Shown piece by piece: positions 18,157 through 27,344 of a stretch of DNA of 64,000 bases (position 1 is its first letter; the number at the start of each line of letters is the position of its first letter). The notes below the pieces were generated by a model. The model was given only the letters and a program-made list of their open reading frames with translations. It searched no databases and had not been told where the DNA came from. Source of the DNA: Terriglobales bacterium. GTDB taxonomy: Bacteria > Acidobacteriota > Terriglobia > Bryobacterales > Bryobacteraceae. Position numbers and translations under genes: made by a program. The stretch covers positions 62,001 to 126,000 of the forward strand of contig JAIXQP010000021.1 of assembly GCA_027485675.1 (NCBI GenBank). Direction: 5' to 3'.

Positions 18157-19034
18157 GCGAACGCCGCCCGCACCTTACCCAGGAACGCCGTCACAATTGT
18201 CGCCGGATCGCCCTCGCCCAGCGCCTCAATCGGCGTGAAGCCCCGGTAACCCACGCGGTCGATAATCTTCCGGATCCGCGGCAGATCAATCTCCACCTTC
18301 TTCGTCCCGTACCAGACGTGCTCCTTCACCTGCCAGTTGCTCGCGTACGGCAGCAGCTTCTCAATCTCCGCGTACGGATCCCCCTGCCGCAGGCTCCCCA
18401 CGTCCAGAATCACCGAAAACCAGTCGGACTTCACGAGATCCACCACGCGAATCGTCTGCTCCGCGGTCTTCAGAAAATCGTCGTGATGCTGCAAGCCGAT
18501 AATTACGCCGCGCTTGGCCCCGTACTCCGCGCACTCCTGAAACGCCGGCACCATCCAATCGAGCACCTGCTCAAACGTATAGCCCTTCGGATGCTCCTTG
18601 CCCGAAAACACCCGCACCATATCGGAGCCCAGCTTCGCCGCCACGTCCACCCACTCTTTGACTAATTGAACGTGCCCGCGCCGGCTCGATGGATCCGTCA
18701 GCGCAAAATCGTTCCGCACCCCGGTTCCCGTAATCGTGACGCCGTTCAGGAACGCGGCCCGCTTCACGCTATAGATCACTTCGTCGCTCGGCACGTTCGG
18801 GTAGCCCTTGAAGTAGTACCCGGTCAGGTCCACCCCGTCGATCTGCTGCTGCGCGCAGTAGTCGATCACGTCCGGAATGGTCATCGTCCCCGCCATCAGC
18901 GGCTTGTTGAACGAATAGGCATTCAGGCCGATCTTAATGCGGGAACCCGCCCGGCGCTTCACTTCGCCTCCGGTCGCGGCATGGAGGGCAGCCGTAGCCA
19001 GGCTGCCGGTAAAGAGTTGACGGCGATCAATCAT
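18153..19034 (-). CDS. Exported sugar phosphate isomerase/epimerase
   Basis: A 293-residue TIM-barrel protein with an N-terminal Tat-like signal (DRRQLFTGSL, Ala-rich to about residue 21). Barrel strands with candidate metal ligands are visible: IGLQHHDDF, SVILDVGS, NWQVKEHVW and FTPIEALGEG. The substrate is unknown; the family includes sugar isomerases, epimerases and AP-endonuclease-like enzymes. Its start overlaps the end of the DUF1501 gene by four bases, so it is translationally coupled as the last gene of a DUF1549/DUF1553 - DUF1501 - isomerase operon. Confidence 0.88.
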   Translation of the reverse strand: MIDRRQLFTGSLATAALHAATGGEVKRRAGSRIKIGLNAYSFNKPLMAGTMTIPDVIDYCAQQQIDGVDLTGYYFKGYPNVPSDEVIYSVKRAAFLNGVTITGTGVRNDFALTDPSSRRGHVQLVKEWVDVAAKLGSDMVRVFSGKEHPKGYTFEQVLDWMVPAFQECAEYGAKRGVIIGLQHHDDFLKTAEQTIRVVDLVKSDWFSVILDVGSLRQGDPYAEIEKLLPYASNWQVKEHVWYGTKKVEIDLPRIRKIIDRVGYRGFTPIEALGEGDPATIVTAFLGKVRAAFA

Positions 19035-20431
19035 AGGAGAATCTCGTTCAGAACCCGTGCCGGCGTCACCCCCACCAGTGACTCGTTCCGGCCCTCGTAG
19101 AAGAATGTGTTTTTCTGATGGTCAATGCCCAGCAGATGTTGAATCGTCGCATGGATATCGGCATGGCCCACCCGGAACTCCGGCACCGCGGCATAACCCA
19201 GTTCATCGGTCATCCCGTAGTCGAAGCCCGGCTTTACGCCTGCCCCCGCCATCCACATGTTGAACCCATACGGATTATGGTCGCGTCCCGGCGCCGCGTT
19301 CCGCGCCTCAATCGTCGGCAGCCGGCCGAACTCGCCCGACCAGACCACCAGCGTATCCTGCAGCATCCCGCGCTGTTCAAGGTCGATCAGCAACGCCGCC
19401 ATCCCGCGGTCGACGTACTGGCAAAGCCCCGGAAGCTGACCCACAATGTTGCTGTGCGTATCCCAGTTCCCTCCCCCGCCGGCGTAGATCTGCACGAACC
19501 GGACGCCGCTCTCCACCAGCCGCCGCGCCATCAGGCATAGCTTGCCGTAAGGGCCCGAAACCTTCTCGTCCACCCCATAGAGGTCCCGCGTCGCCTGGCT
19601 CTCCGCCGACAGGTCCGCCACCCGCAGCGCCTCCAACTGCATCCGCGCCGCCAACTCATAGTTGGCAATCCGCGCCTCCAGATCCTGGTCGAGCGGGTGA
19701 CGCCCCTTCTGCTCCCGGTTCAACTGATTCACCACGGAAAGCAGCTTCTGCTGCTGCGCACCCGACATATCGTCCGGCCGCTTAATGTCATAGATCGGTG
19801 CCTTGGCGTCCGCCCGCATCGACGTCCCCGTATATACCGGCGGCAACCACGCCGAAGAGTGCGCCCGCGACCCAATACTTGCGCCCTCGCCCAGCGCCAC
19901 AAACCCAGGCAGGTTCTGATTCTCTGTCCCTAGAGCGTAATTCACCCAGGAACCGAGCGTCGGAAAGCCCGTAAACCCACGGCCCGTGACAAACGTGAAC
20001 TGCGCCGTCGAATGGTCAATCCGGTCCGTCTGCATCGACCGCACGAAACTCACTTTATCCACCACTTTCTGAAAGTGCGGCAACAGGTTCGAGATCTCCC
20101 GGCCGCTCTTCCCGCAGCGGGTGAACTCCCACGGGCTCGCCATCACCTCCTGCGATCCGTTCAACGCCCGGCCCTTGATTTCAAACGGCGCCGGCTTGCC
20201 ATCGTACTTCCGCAGCAGCGGCTTCGGGTCGAACATATCGATCGTGCTCGGCCCGCCGCCGACGTAGAGGAAGATCACATTCTTCGCCTTCGCCGGAAAG
20301 TGCGGACGCTTCGGCCGCAGGTCAAAGGACTGGGGCTCAGCGCCCAAAGCGCAGAGCGAACTCAGGGCGAGGCCTCCAAAGCCGAGAGCGGCTTCCTGAA
20401 GAGCTTGGCGGCGGGAGAGAAATGGCTTCAT
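19031..20431 (-). CDS. DUF1501 family protein (Tat-exported, sulfatase/phosphatase-fold)
   Basis: A 466-residue protein of the DUF1501 family, which has an alkaline-phosphatase-like fold. The N-terminus carries a twin-arginine signal (SRRQALQEAALG). Typical family phrases are present: VIFLYVGGGPSTIDMFDPK, LPHFQKVVDKVSFVRSM, VQIYAGGGGNWDTH and LVVWSGEFGRLP. These proteins are encoded next to DUF1549/DUF1553 cytochrome-domain proteins in Planctomycetes, Verrucomicrobia and Acidobacteria; their biochemical role is not established. It lies six bases downstream of such a partner and overlaps the isomerase gene by four bases. Confidence 0.93.
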   Translation of the reverse strand: MKPFLSRRQALQEAALGFGGLALSSLCALGAEPQSFDLRPKRPHFPAKAKNVIFLYVGGGPSTIDMFDPKPLLRKYDGKPAPFEIKGRALNGSQEVMASPWEFTRCGKSGREISNLLPHFQKVVDKVSFVRSMQTDRIDHSTAQFTFVTGRGFTGFPTLGSWVNYALGTENQNLPGFVALGEGASIGSRAHSSAWLPPVYTGTSMRADAKAPIYDIKRPDDMSGAQQQKLLSVVNQLNREQKGRHPLDQDLEARIANYELAARMQLEALRVADLSAESQATRDLYGVDEKVSGPYGKLCLMARRLVESGVRFVQIYAGGGGNWDTHSNIVGQLPGLCQYVDRGMAALLIDLEQRGMLQDTLVVWSGEFGRLPTIEARNAAPGRDHNPYGFNMWMAGAGVKPGFDYGMTDELGYAAVPEFRVGHADIHATIQHLLGIDHQKNTFFYEGRNESLVGVTPARVLNEILL

Positions 20432-20437
20432 GGCTCG

Positions 20438-22993
20438 TTAGTAACTGTACAGAAAATCGTTGGCGCCAAGAATGGCTTGAAGAAACAGTCGAAGGCCTTC
20501 CTTCGGGTCTGTTTCGGAAGCGATCGCCTGCTGGCCAATCGCAAGCTCCCGCGCCGTCGGCGGCCGGGAGTACGCGGCAACAAAGGCCCGGTGCAGCGCC
20601 ACGGCCGTGTCGCCTTTGCTCTGCTCCCACACCTGGTTCGCAAACGCCAGACTCACCCGGCGCACAAACGGTCCGTTCAACAACGCCAGCGACTGCGTCG
20701 GCAACGCCGACCGGAACCGCTGCGTCTGGTTATCCGCCGTCATCGTCGGCGCGTCAAACGCATGCAGAAACGCCACCGGCCGCGTCCGGGACTGCGTCAA
20801 ATACAGGCTCCGCCGGTTCGGGTCGCCCTTCGACTCATCCTCCAGCCACTGCCCGTCCGCGCCCCGCTTGATCGGCTCGTGCGGCCCGTACATCTTCTCG
20901 TTCAACAGCCCGCTCACCGCGAGCATCGAATCGCGAATCGTCTCCGCCTCCAACCGCAGCGGCGGCTTCCGCCACAGCAGCTTCGCCGAAGGATCCGCCG
21001 CCAGATACTCCGCCACCTCGGCCGACGACTGCCGGTACACCTGCGACAACAGAATCTGCCGCGTCAACCGCTTCAAGTCCCAGCCATTCTCCTGAAAGTC
21101 CACGGCCAGATAGTCGAGTAACTCCGGATGACTCGGCTTCTCGCCCTGCATCCCAAAGTCATCCACGGACTTCACCAGCCCCTCGCCAAAGTGGAACTGC
21201 CAAACCCGGTTGACGAACACCCGCGCCACCAGCGGATTCTCCCGCGCCACCAGCCACTTCGCCAGCGCGAGGCGCCGCCCCGTATGGTGCCAATCCGGAT
21301 GCTGCTCCGGCTTCGGGAACGCAAACGGCTTCGCCGCATCGTCGAGCACCACCGGCAATCCCGGCTGCACCTCCGCGCCCGGCGCCAGATAGTTCCCGCG
21401 CTGCAGGATGTAAGTCGGCGACGGCGTCTTCGACACATCCCACGCCGCCTCAATGAAATTCGGATCAATCTCGGACTGCTTCTTCCGCCGGTTCGCCCGC
21501 CGCGTCAGGAGTTCTTCCTTCCACTTGGCGAACTCCGGGTACCGCGCGTCTAACTCTTTATCCGAAACAAAGTCCTTCGTCGCGTTCCGGTCCACTTCCA
21601 GATCCGGATCGTCTTCAATGATCTTCCGCAGCTCCACCCGCCGCTCCGGCGTCAACTCCCGGCCCGCCTTCAGCTCCGCTCGGAAGCGCTGATACGTCGC
21701 CTCCAGCAGATCGTCGAGGCGCCGGATCGTCTTCGCGTCGCTGCTCGTCACGTCCTTGATCCACGCGTCCCGCTTGTCCGCCGGAATATCCAGCACCATC
21801 CGGCTCGGCCACGGCCCAAAGCCTAAGTTCGCCGCCAACCAGTTCTCCGGATCCCACGTCGACTGATACACCGCCGTAAGCTTGTAATAATCCTTCTGCA
21901 GAATCGGATCGAACTTATGATCATGGCAGCGCGCGCAGCCAATCGAGAGTCCCAGCACCGACGACAAACTCGTCTCCACCGTCTTCTGCAGCGCGTCGAA
22001 GTACTTATCGACTTCGTAAATCGTCTGGTTATCGGTAATATCGGCAATCGTCCGCAGATAACCCGTCGCCGTCAACGCCTCCACCTGCTCCGGCCGCGGC
22101 GTCGTCCCCGGCTGATAGTTCACTAACTGATCGCCCGCGAACTGCTCCAGCAGAAACCGGTCAATCGGCTTGTTCTTATGGAACGCCTGAATCACATAAT
22201 CCCGGTACTTCCAGGAAACTTCGCGGATCGAATCCCCCGCGTCCCCCCGCGTATCCGAGTAACCGGCGATGTCCAGCCAATGCCGGCCCCAATGCTCGCC
22301 GTACCGCGGACTCTCGAGCAGCCGGTCGACTAACTTCGCATATGCCTCCGGCGAGGTATCTTTCAAGAAAGCCTGCATCTCCGCCGACGTCGGCGCCACG
22401 CCCGTCAGCCCGAAATACAACCGCCGCGCGAGCGTCACCCGCTCCGCCTCCGGCTGCATCCGCCAACCCTTCGCCGCCAGCTTCTCCGCCACGAACGCAT
22501 CAATTGGCGTCCGCACCGTCCCGGCGTTCTTCACCGCCGGCACCGCCGGCTTTACCGGCACCCGGAACGACCACCACTGCCGCGCCTCCGGCGTAATCCG
22601 CGCCGCTTCCTTAGCCAACTGCGCCGCGTCCATCTCCGCCGTCGGGAACCGCCCCTGTTCTATGTAGGTCCGCAGCAACTGCTTCTGCGCCGCGGACAGG
22701 CTGCCGCCCATCGGCATCTTGTCCGATTCCACCATCACCCACAGCAAGCTCCGCCCCGGCTTCCCCGGCGCAATCACCGGTCCGCTCGCCCCGCCCTTCA
22801 TCAGCCCCGCAAACGTCGAAAGGTCCAGCCCCCCCATCGTCTGCTTCGGGTTGTGGCACTTCATGCAGCTCTTCTCGAGCACCGGCAGGACTTCGTCCTT
22901 AAACAGCGGCGCGCGTTGCGCCAGCAGCGGAGTCGCGGCGAACAGGGCGGCAACAAAGAGCAAAAAAGCGTTTAGCATCTGGCGAAAGCCCAT
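20438..22993 (-). CDS. DUF1549/DUF1553 (PSD1-type) protein with N-terminal cytochrome c domain
   Basis: An 851-residue exported protein. A Sec signal (to about residue 26, ...LLAQ) is followed by a Planctomycete-type cytochrome c domain with C43-M-K-C46-H47, then DUF1549 and DUF1553. A second CxxCH ([12 protein letters not shown]) lies in DUF1549, as is usual in the family. The heme motifs imply periplasmic electron transfer. No LamG insertion is seen, unlike the paralogue at 35187-38147. It is first in the minus-strand operon with DUF1501 and an isomerase, and is divergent from the creatininase-like gene across 62 bases. Confidence 0.93.
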   Translation of the reverse strand: MGFRQMLNAFLLFVAALFAATPLLAQRAPLFKDEVLPVLEKSCMKCHNPKQTMGGLDLSTFAGLMKGGASGPVIAPGKPGRSLLWVMVESDKMPMGGSLSAAQKQLLRTYIEQGRFPTAEMDAAQLAKEAARITPEARQWWSFRVPVKPAVPAVKNAGTVRTPIDAFVAEKLAAKGWRMQPEAERVTLARRLYFGLTGVAPTSAEMQAFLKDTSPEAYAKLVDRLLESPRYGEHWGRHWLDIAGYSDTRGDAGDSIREVSWKYRDYVIQAFHKNKPIDRFLLEQFAGDQLVNYQPGTTPRPEQVEALTATGYLRTIADITDNQTIYEVDKYFDALQKTVETSLSSVLGLSIGCARCHDHKFDPILQKDYYKLTAVYQSTWDPENWLAANLGFGPWPSRMVLDIPADKRDAWIKDVTSSDAKTIRRLDDLLEATYQRFRAELKAGRELTPERRVELRKIIEDDPDLEVDRNATKDFVSDKELDARYPEFAKWKEELLTRRANRRKKQSEIDPNFIEAAWDVSKTPSPTYILQRGNYLAPGAEVQPGLPVVLDDAAKPFAFPKPEQHPDWHHTGRRLALAKWLVARENPLVARVFVNRVWQFHFGEGLVKSVDDFGMQGEKPSHPELLDYLAVDFQENGWDLKRLTRQILLSQVYRQSSAEVAEYLAADPSAKLLWRKPPLRLEAETIRDSMLAVSGLLNEKMYGPHEPIKRGADGQWLEDESKGDPNRRSLYLTQSRTRPVAFLHAFDAPTMTADNQTQRFRSALPTQSLALLNGPFVRRVSLAFANQVWEQSKGDTAVALHRAFVAAYSRPPTARELAIGQQAIASETDPKEGLRLFLQAILGANDFLYSY

Positions 22994-23055
22994 TCACTTC
23001 ACTGCGGTAATGAATATCATATGGAGCGTACGGTGACAAGCCTAGGAGCCCCCCA

Positions 23056-23967
23056 ATGCTACGATTTCTGATTCTGACCGCCGCCCTCGCCGCAGTCTCG
23101 TCCGCCCAGATCCGCCCCCTGCACACCCGCGACCTCACGCGCCTCAGCCAGGTGCAGGTCGCCGCCCAGCTCAAAAAGAGCGACATCATCTTCATCCCCA
23201 TCGGCGCCGTCGAAACCAACGGCACCCAACCCAGCGGCCGCGACCACACCTGGCCCCTCGCCTACGCCATGACCATGGCCGAAGAAACCGGCGGCCTCTT
23301 CCTCCCCGGCCTCGTCTGGTCCTACCCCGGCACCACCACCATCGCCCCCTCCACCATCTACCTCAGCCCCCAATCCGGCACTGCCTTCTTGAAAGAGCTC
23401 GCCCACTCCCTCCTCAAACAAGGCTTCCGCCGCCAGGTCTACCTCTCGGCCAGCCACGGCCCCGCCCCGCTCACCGGCGGCACCCTCGCCCGCGAGTTCT
23501 TCGAGGAAACCTTCGTCCCCATCCTCTACATCAACATGGACACCTATCTCCCCCGCCTCGAACTCCCCCCCGCCGACCGCTCGAAAACCCTCTACGGCGC
23601 CCACGCCATCACCGGCCGCCTCGAAGATCTCCCCCTCAAAGGCGACTACGGCGATGCCGAATCCCACGCCGCCGCGCCCGTCCCGCCCAACACCGGCCTC
23701 ACCACCCTCGGCAAGCTCGGCTTCGCCGGCAGCCTCACCCTCGGCTCCTGGGTCGCCGACGTCATGGCCCACGGCGGAGGCGCCGAAGGCCTTCCGACAA
23801 CGGCCGCCGAACGCGCCGAGTGGGGCCGCCAAGGCGCCGCCCAGCTCCAGGCCATCGTCAAGAAGATGCGCCTGCCCGAAGCCATGGAGGCCCTCCGGCA
23901 GCACGACCGCTACACCCAGGAAATCATCGTCCCCAAGTTTCGCGGCCGGCTGCCGGCGCCCCGCTAA
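23056..23967 (+). CDS. Creatininase family protein, exported, with altered metal motif
   Basis: A 303-residue protein of the creatininase fold with a signal peptide (MLRFLILTAALAAVSSAQ). The start follows an AGGAG site. The metal-binding block normally reads ExHGxH...D; here it is ETNGTQPSGRD, so both family histidines are missing while the Glu and Asp remain. NGHGGN reads SASHGPA, and the later DxHAGExE block reads DYGDAESH. The fold is clear, but the binuclear metal centre may be incomplete or rearranged, so amidohydrolase activity should not be assumed. It ends four bases before the convergent receptor gene. Confidence 0.85.
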   Translation: MLRFLILTAALAAVSSAQIRPLHTRDLTRLSQVQVAAQLKKSDIIFIPIGAVETNGTQPSGRDHTWPLAYAMTMAEETGGLFLPGLVWSYPGTTTIAPSTIYLSPQSGTAFLKELAHSLLKQGFRRQVYLSASHGPAPLTGGTLAREFFEETFVPILYINMDTYLPRLELPPADRSKTLYGAHAITGRLEDLPLKGDYGDAESHAAAPVPPNTGLTTLGKLGFAGSLTLGSWVADVMAHGGGAEGLPTTAAERAEWGRQGAAQLQAIVKKMRLPEAMEALRQHDRYTQEIIVPKFRGRLPAPR

Positions 23968-23971
23968 ACGC

Positions 23972-26900
23972 CTAGAAGCGCAGCGTCAGTCCAATCTGGT
24001 ACTGACGCTGGTCCTGCTCGGCGCCGTTGATTTCCCCGAACTGCGGCGACTGCACGTTGCCGTTCGGATTGTTGTAGTGCGGCGTATTGGTGAAGTTGAA
24101 GCTCTCCACGCGGAGCGTCAACGACATCCCTTCCCGAACCCGGAACTCCCGGTGTAGCGCCGCATCGAGATTCGAGAAACGCGGCCCCTCGATGATGTTC
24201 CGCCCCGCGTTCCCCAGCGTGTTTTGCGCCGGAATGGCGAACGCACTCGTGTCAAAGTACTTCTGCCCCGGACCCGTCCCGCCCAGGTAGCGAATCGGCG
24301 CCACCCAGTTCGGCCGGTCCGCATTGCCCGGCGCGTTCACCACGCCCGAAACCGACGGTGAGAACCAGCCGCCGCTCATCAGACTGACCAAACCCTGCAG
24401 CTGCCAACCGCCCAGGATATGCTGCGCCGGCCCCGAAGTCGCCCACCGCTTGCCCTTGCCAAACGGCAGCGACCACATGAAGCTGTTCGTGAACACATGC
24501 ACCCGGTTGTCGCTGCTCCGCCCTTTGTTTAGCGCCACGTTCATCGGAATCGCAATGCCGCCGTCGTCGTCCTGGAAGTTCAGGCCTTTGCTGTAGGTGT
24601 ACGACGTCGTCAGGAACAAGCCGTCCCCCACGCGCCGGTCCAACTTCACCTGCAACCCGTGGTACCACGTATTCGTCCCCAGGATCGTCGTCACGTCCGT
24701 CACCCTCCGGAACGGCGCAAACAGCGGGCGTCCGTTGTTGCCCGATCCCGGAATCATCGAAGCGTTCAGGTTGAACGGCGACAGGTTGTTCACGCCGCGG
24801 TTGCCCACGTACGCCACGTCCAGCGCCAGCTTGAACGGCAGCGCCCGCTGCACGGCCAGGTTCCAGCTCTGCACGTACGGACTCGCCATATCCCGCGGCG
24901 TCACGCCGTAGCTATTCGACAACGGAGCGTTCTCAATCACGCCCGTCGACGGCAGGTTGAACGGCACAAACGCCGGGAACCCGGTCGTCATCGTCACCGT
25001 CGCCGGCACGAACGCATTCGCGGCCGGATAGCTGTTGTTCTGCAGAATCGGGAAGTTGAACTGGCCCATCCGCCGCGGGAAGAAGCTGATGCCGTATCCC
25101 GTCCGCACCACCGTCTTCTCGTTGGCCCGGTAGGCAATGCCCAGCCGCGGGCCCCAGTTGTTATTGCTATTGGCGATGTCCATCGGAATCGACCCCAGCC
25201 CCGCCAACTCGAGCGTGTTGTTCACCGGGTTGTAGTTCGAGAACCCGCCCGGCGAACGCGGCATGCTGCCCCGCTCCCGCTCGTAGCGCAGGCCGATGTC
25301 CAGCGTCAGCTTCGACGATACCTGCCACTTGTCCTGGAAGTAGATGTTGGTGATCAACTCCCGCCGCGCCGGGAACACAAACGGCAAGTCCCGTCCCGAC
25401 TGGTTCGGCACGTCCAGCAGAAACGCCCCAAACGAGTTCGCGAAGTTCCGCCGCGTATCCGCCGTCGTTCCCGTCTGCCCCGGGTTGTATTCAAACCGCC
25501 CGCGCGGATTGAACGTCTGCGTCTGCAGCAGGTCGTTCCGCTCCCGGCGAATGTCCACGCCAAAACGAATGATGTGCTTCGAAAACGTCTTCGAGAAGTT
25601 GTTCACAATGCCGAAGCTCGTCACCGCCCGCGCCCACGGCAGACTCGGCGAGAAGCCCACCAACGGCGACGAATACCCGTTCACCCGGATCTCCGTCAAC
25701 CCGCTCGTCCACTCGTCCAGGTTCACCCCGCGAATGCCAATCTCCTCGGAGGTCTTCTTCCCCGTATCGGAAGCAAGAGCATCGTTCCGGTTCCGCACCA
25801 CGCCCACCCGCGACTCCCACACCAGCGTCGGATTCAGCACTTTCGAATAGTTGATGCCCGCGCTCTGCGTCCGCGCCGGACCCCTTCCCCCGAAGCCACC
25901 GTTCCGAAACCCGCCATAGATGCCGCCCGGCCCGAACAGCCCCGGGTCGTCCACCACCGCCTTCTGAATGCTATAGCGCACCGCCAGCCGGTCGTTGCTG
26001 CTCACCACCCAATCCACCTTCGAATCCGCCTGGTCCAGCGTCTTGATCCGCACGCTGTTCTGCGAATAGTTGATCTGCCCCTCCGGCACCGCGCCCAGGT
26101 TCGGCTCCGGCAAAAAACCCAGAATCCGCCGGGCAATCGGGCTGATCCGGCTCTGCGGAATCACCCCGCCGGGAAACGCCGTGCGTCCCGCGCCGGTCGC
26201 ATCGCCCGTCAGCGGGTCATAGATCGTTACCCCGCCGCCCGACAGATCTCCCGTCCGGAAAATCGTGCTCGGCAGCGTCCCCCGGTTCACCTGGCCCAGA
26301 TGGTCCCGGCTGCCCTGGTAGTCGCCAAAGAAAAACAGCTTGTCCCGCACAATGCGTCCGCCCAGCGTCCCGCCGAACTGGTTGTACACCGTCGGCGCCT
26401 TCGTAATCGCGAACGTATTCCGCGCCTGAATATTCTCATTCCGGTGGAAGTGAAATAGACTGCCGTGGAAGTCGTTCGATCCGCTCCGCAGCGTAACGTT
26501 CGTCACCGCGCCGCCCGCGTTGCCAAACTCCGGGTCGAAGTTCGACGTCGATACGTCCACCGTCTGAATCGCCTCCGCCGGCGGCACCAGCGCCGTCAGG
26601 TTGCCGTTGTCGATCTTGTTCTCAATGCCTTCAATCTGGAAGTTATTAAACTGCCGCCCCTGCCCGTTCACCCGCACCGACAGCGAATCATGCGAGTTGT
26701 AGAACTCCGAATGCGGCCGGAACGGCCGTCCCACGCCCGGCACCAGCAGCAGCAGCCCCTGATAGTTCCGGTTATAAAGCATCGGCATCGTCTGCAGTTG
26801 CTTCTGGTCAATCTTGCCGCCCGTGTCCGCGCGGTCCGTCTGCAGCAGTGGTGCAGCCGATGCGCTCACGTCAATCGTCTGCGTCACCGCGCCCGGCACC

Positions 26901-27241
26901 AACTCAAAGTTCACGCGCGCCGTCGTATTCGGCAGCAGCTCCACGCCCGTGCGCAGCGCCTTGCTGAATCCCGTCTTCTCCGCTTCCACGCGGTAGTCGC
27001 CCGGGTCCAGGTTCACGAAGAAGAAGTTCCCCGTGTCGTTCGTCTCACTGGTGCGCTGGAAGTTCGTCCGCGTCTCCAGAATCGTGATCTTCACGCCCGG
27101 CACTAACGCCCCGGACTGGTCCGAAACCACGCCCAGAATCTGCCCCTTCAACACCTGAGCGGACACCGGCATGGAACTCAAAGCGAAACACGCAAGTAGC
27201 GCCAGCGCAGTGCGGCGACCCGCGGTTTGTAATTTCGACAT
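23972..27241 (-). CDS. Oar-like TonB-dependent receptor with carboxypeptidase-regulatory domain
   Basis: A 1089-residue outer-membrane protein. Order: signal peptide (to about residue 29), carboxypeptidase-regulatory beta-sandwich (about 32-115), plug domain (about 125-240, with PVGRP-like loops), and a large beta-barrel ending in LTLRF with a terminal Phe. These receptors are greatly expanded in Acidobacteria and are thought to import oligosaccharides or peptides. The start is supported by GAGG seven bases upstream. It is divergent from the DegT-type gene, with nested inverted repeats in the shared region, and may work with that enzyme. Confidence 0.92.
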   Translation of the reverse strand: MSKLQTAGRRTALALLACFALSSMPVSAQVLKGQILGVVSDQSGALVPGVKITILETRTNFQRTSETNDTGNFFFVNLDPGDYRVEAEKTGFSKALRTGVELLPNTTARVNFELVPGAVTQTIDVSASAAPLLQTDRADTGGKIDQKQLQTMPMLYNRNYQGLLLLVPGVGRPFRPHSEFYNSHDSLSVRVNGQGRQFNNFQIEGIENKIDNGNLTALVPPAEAIQTVDVSTSNFDPEFGNAGGAVTNVTLRSGSNDFHGSLFHFHRNENIQARNTFAITKAPTVYNQFGGTLGGRIVRDKLFFFGDYQGSRDHLGQVNRGTLPSTIFRTGDLSGGGVTIYDPLTGDATGAGRTAFPGGVIPQSRISPIARRILGFLPEPNLGAVPEGQINYSQNSVRIKTLDQADSKVDWVVSSNDRLAVRYSIQKAVVDDPGLFGPGGIYGGFRNGGFGGRGPARTQSAGINYSKVLNPTLVWESRVGVVRNRNDALASDTGKKTSEEIGIRGVNLDEWTSGLTEIRVNGYSSPLVGFSPSLPWARAVTSFGIVNNFSKTFSKHIIRFGVDIRRERNDLLQTQTFNPRGRFEYNPGQTGTTADTRRNFANSFGAFLLDVPNQSGRDLPFVFPARRELITNIYFQDKWQVSSKLTLDIGLRYERERGSMPRSPGGFSNYNPVNNTLELAGLGSIPMDIANSNNNWGPRLGIAYRANEKTVVRTGYGISFFPRRMGQFNFPILQNNSYPAANAFVPATVTMTTGFPAFVPFNLPSTGVIENAPLSNSYGVTPRDMASPYVQSWNLAVQRALPFKLALDVAYVGNRGVNNLSPFNLNASMIPGSGNNGRPLFAPFRRVTDVTTILGTNTWYHGLQVKLDRRVGDGLFLTTSYTYSKGLNFQDDDGGIAIPMNVALNKGRSSDNRVHVFTNSFMWSLPFGKGKRWATSGPAQHILGGWQLQGLVSLMSGGWFSPSVSGVVNAPGNADRPNWVAPIRYLGGTGPGQKYFDTSAFAIPAQNTLGNAGRNIIEGPRFSNLDAALHREFRVREGMSLTLRVESFNFTNTPHYNNPNGNVQSPQFGEINGAEQDQRQYQIGLTLRF

Positions 27242-27292
27242 CCCGTTACCTCAAACCTCAAATCTGAAAACGAACCGGAAAGGTCCACAGCG

Positions 27293-27344
27293 GACACTAT
27301 CAAATTTGAGCGCCAAATTCCACAGGGTCGGGTAGCATAGTGTC
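27293..27344. promoter_or_regulatory. Divergent control region with nested inverted repeats
   Basis: Between the receptor (start 27241) and the DegT-like gene (start 27345) an 8-bp perfect inverted repeat, GACACTAT (27293-27300) and ATAGTGTC (27337-27344), brackets a 10-bp perfect palindrome TCAAATTTGA (27300-27309). TAGCAT at 27333-27338 lies six bases before the ATG at 27345 and could be its -10 element. The arrangement suggests an operator serving both genes. Confidence 0.45.
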
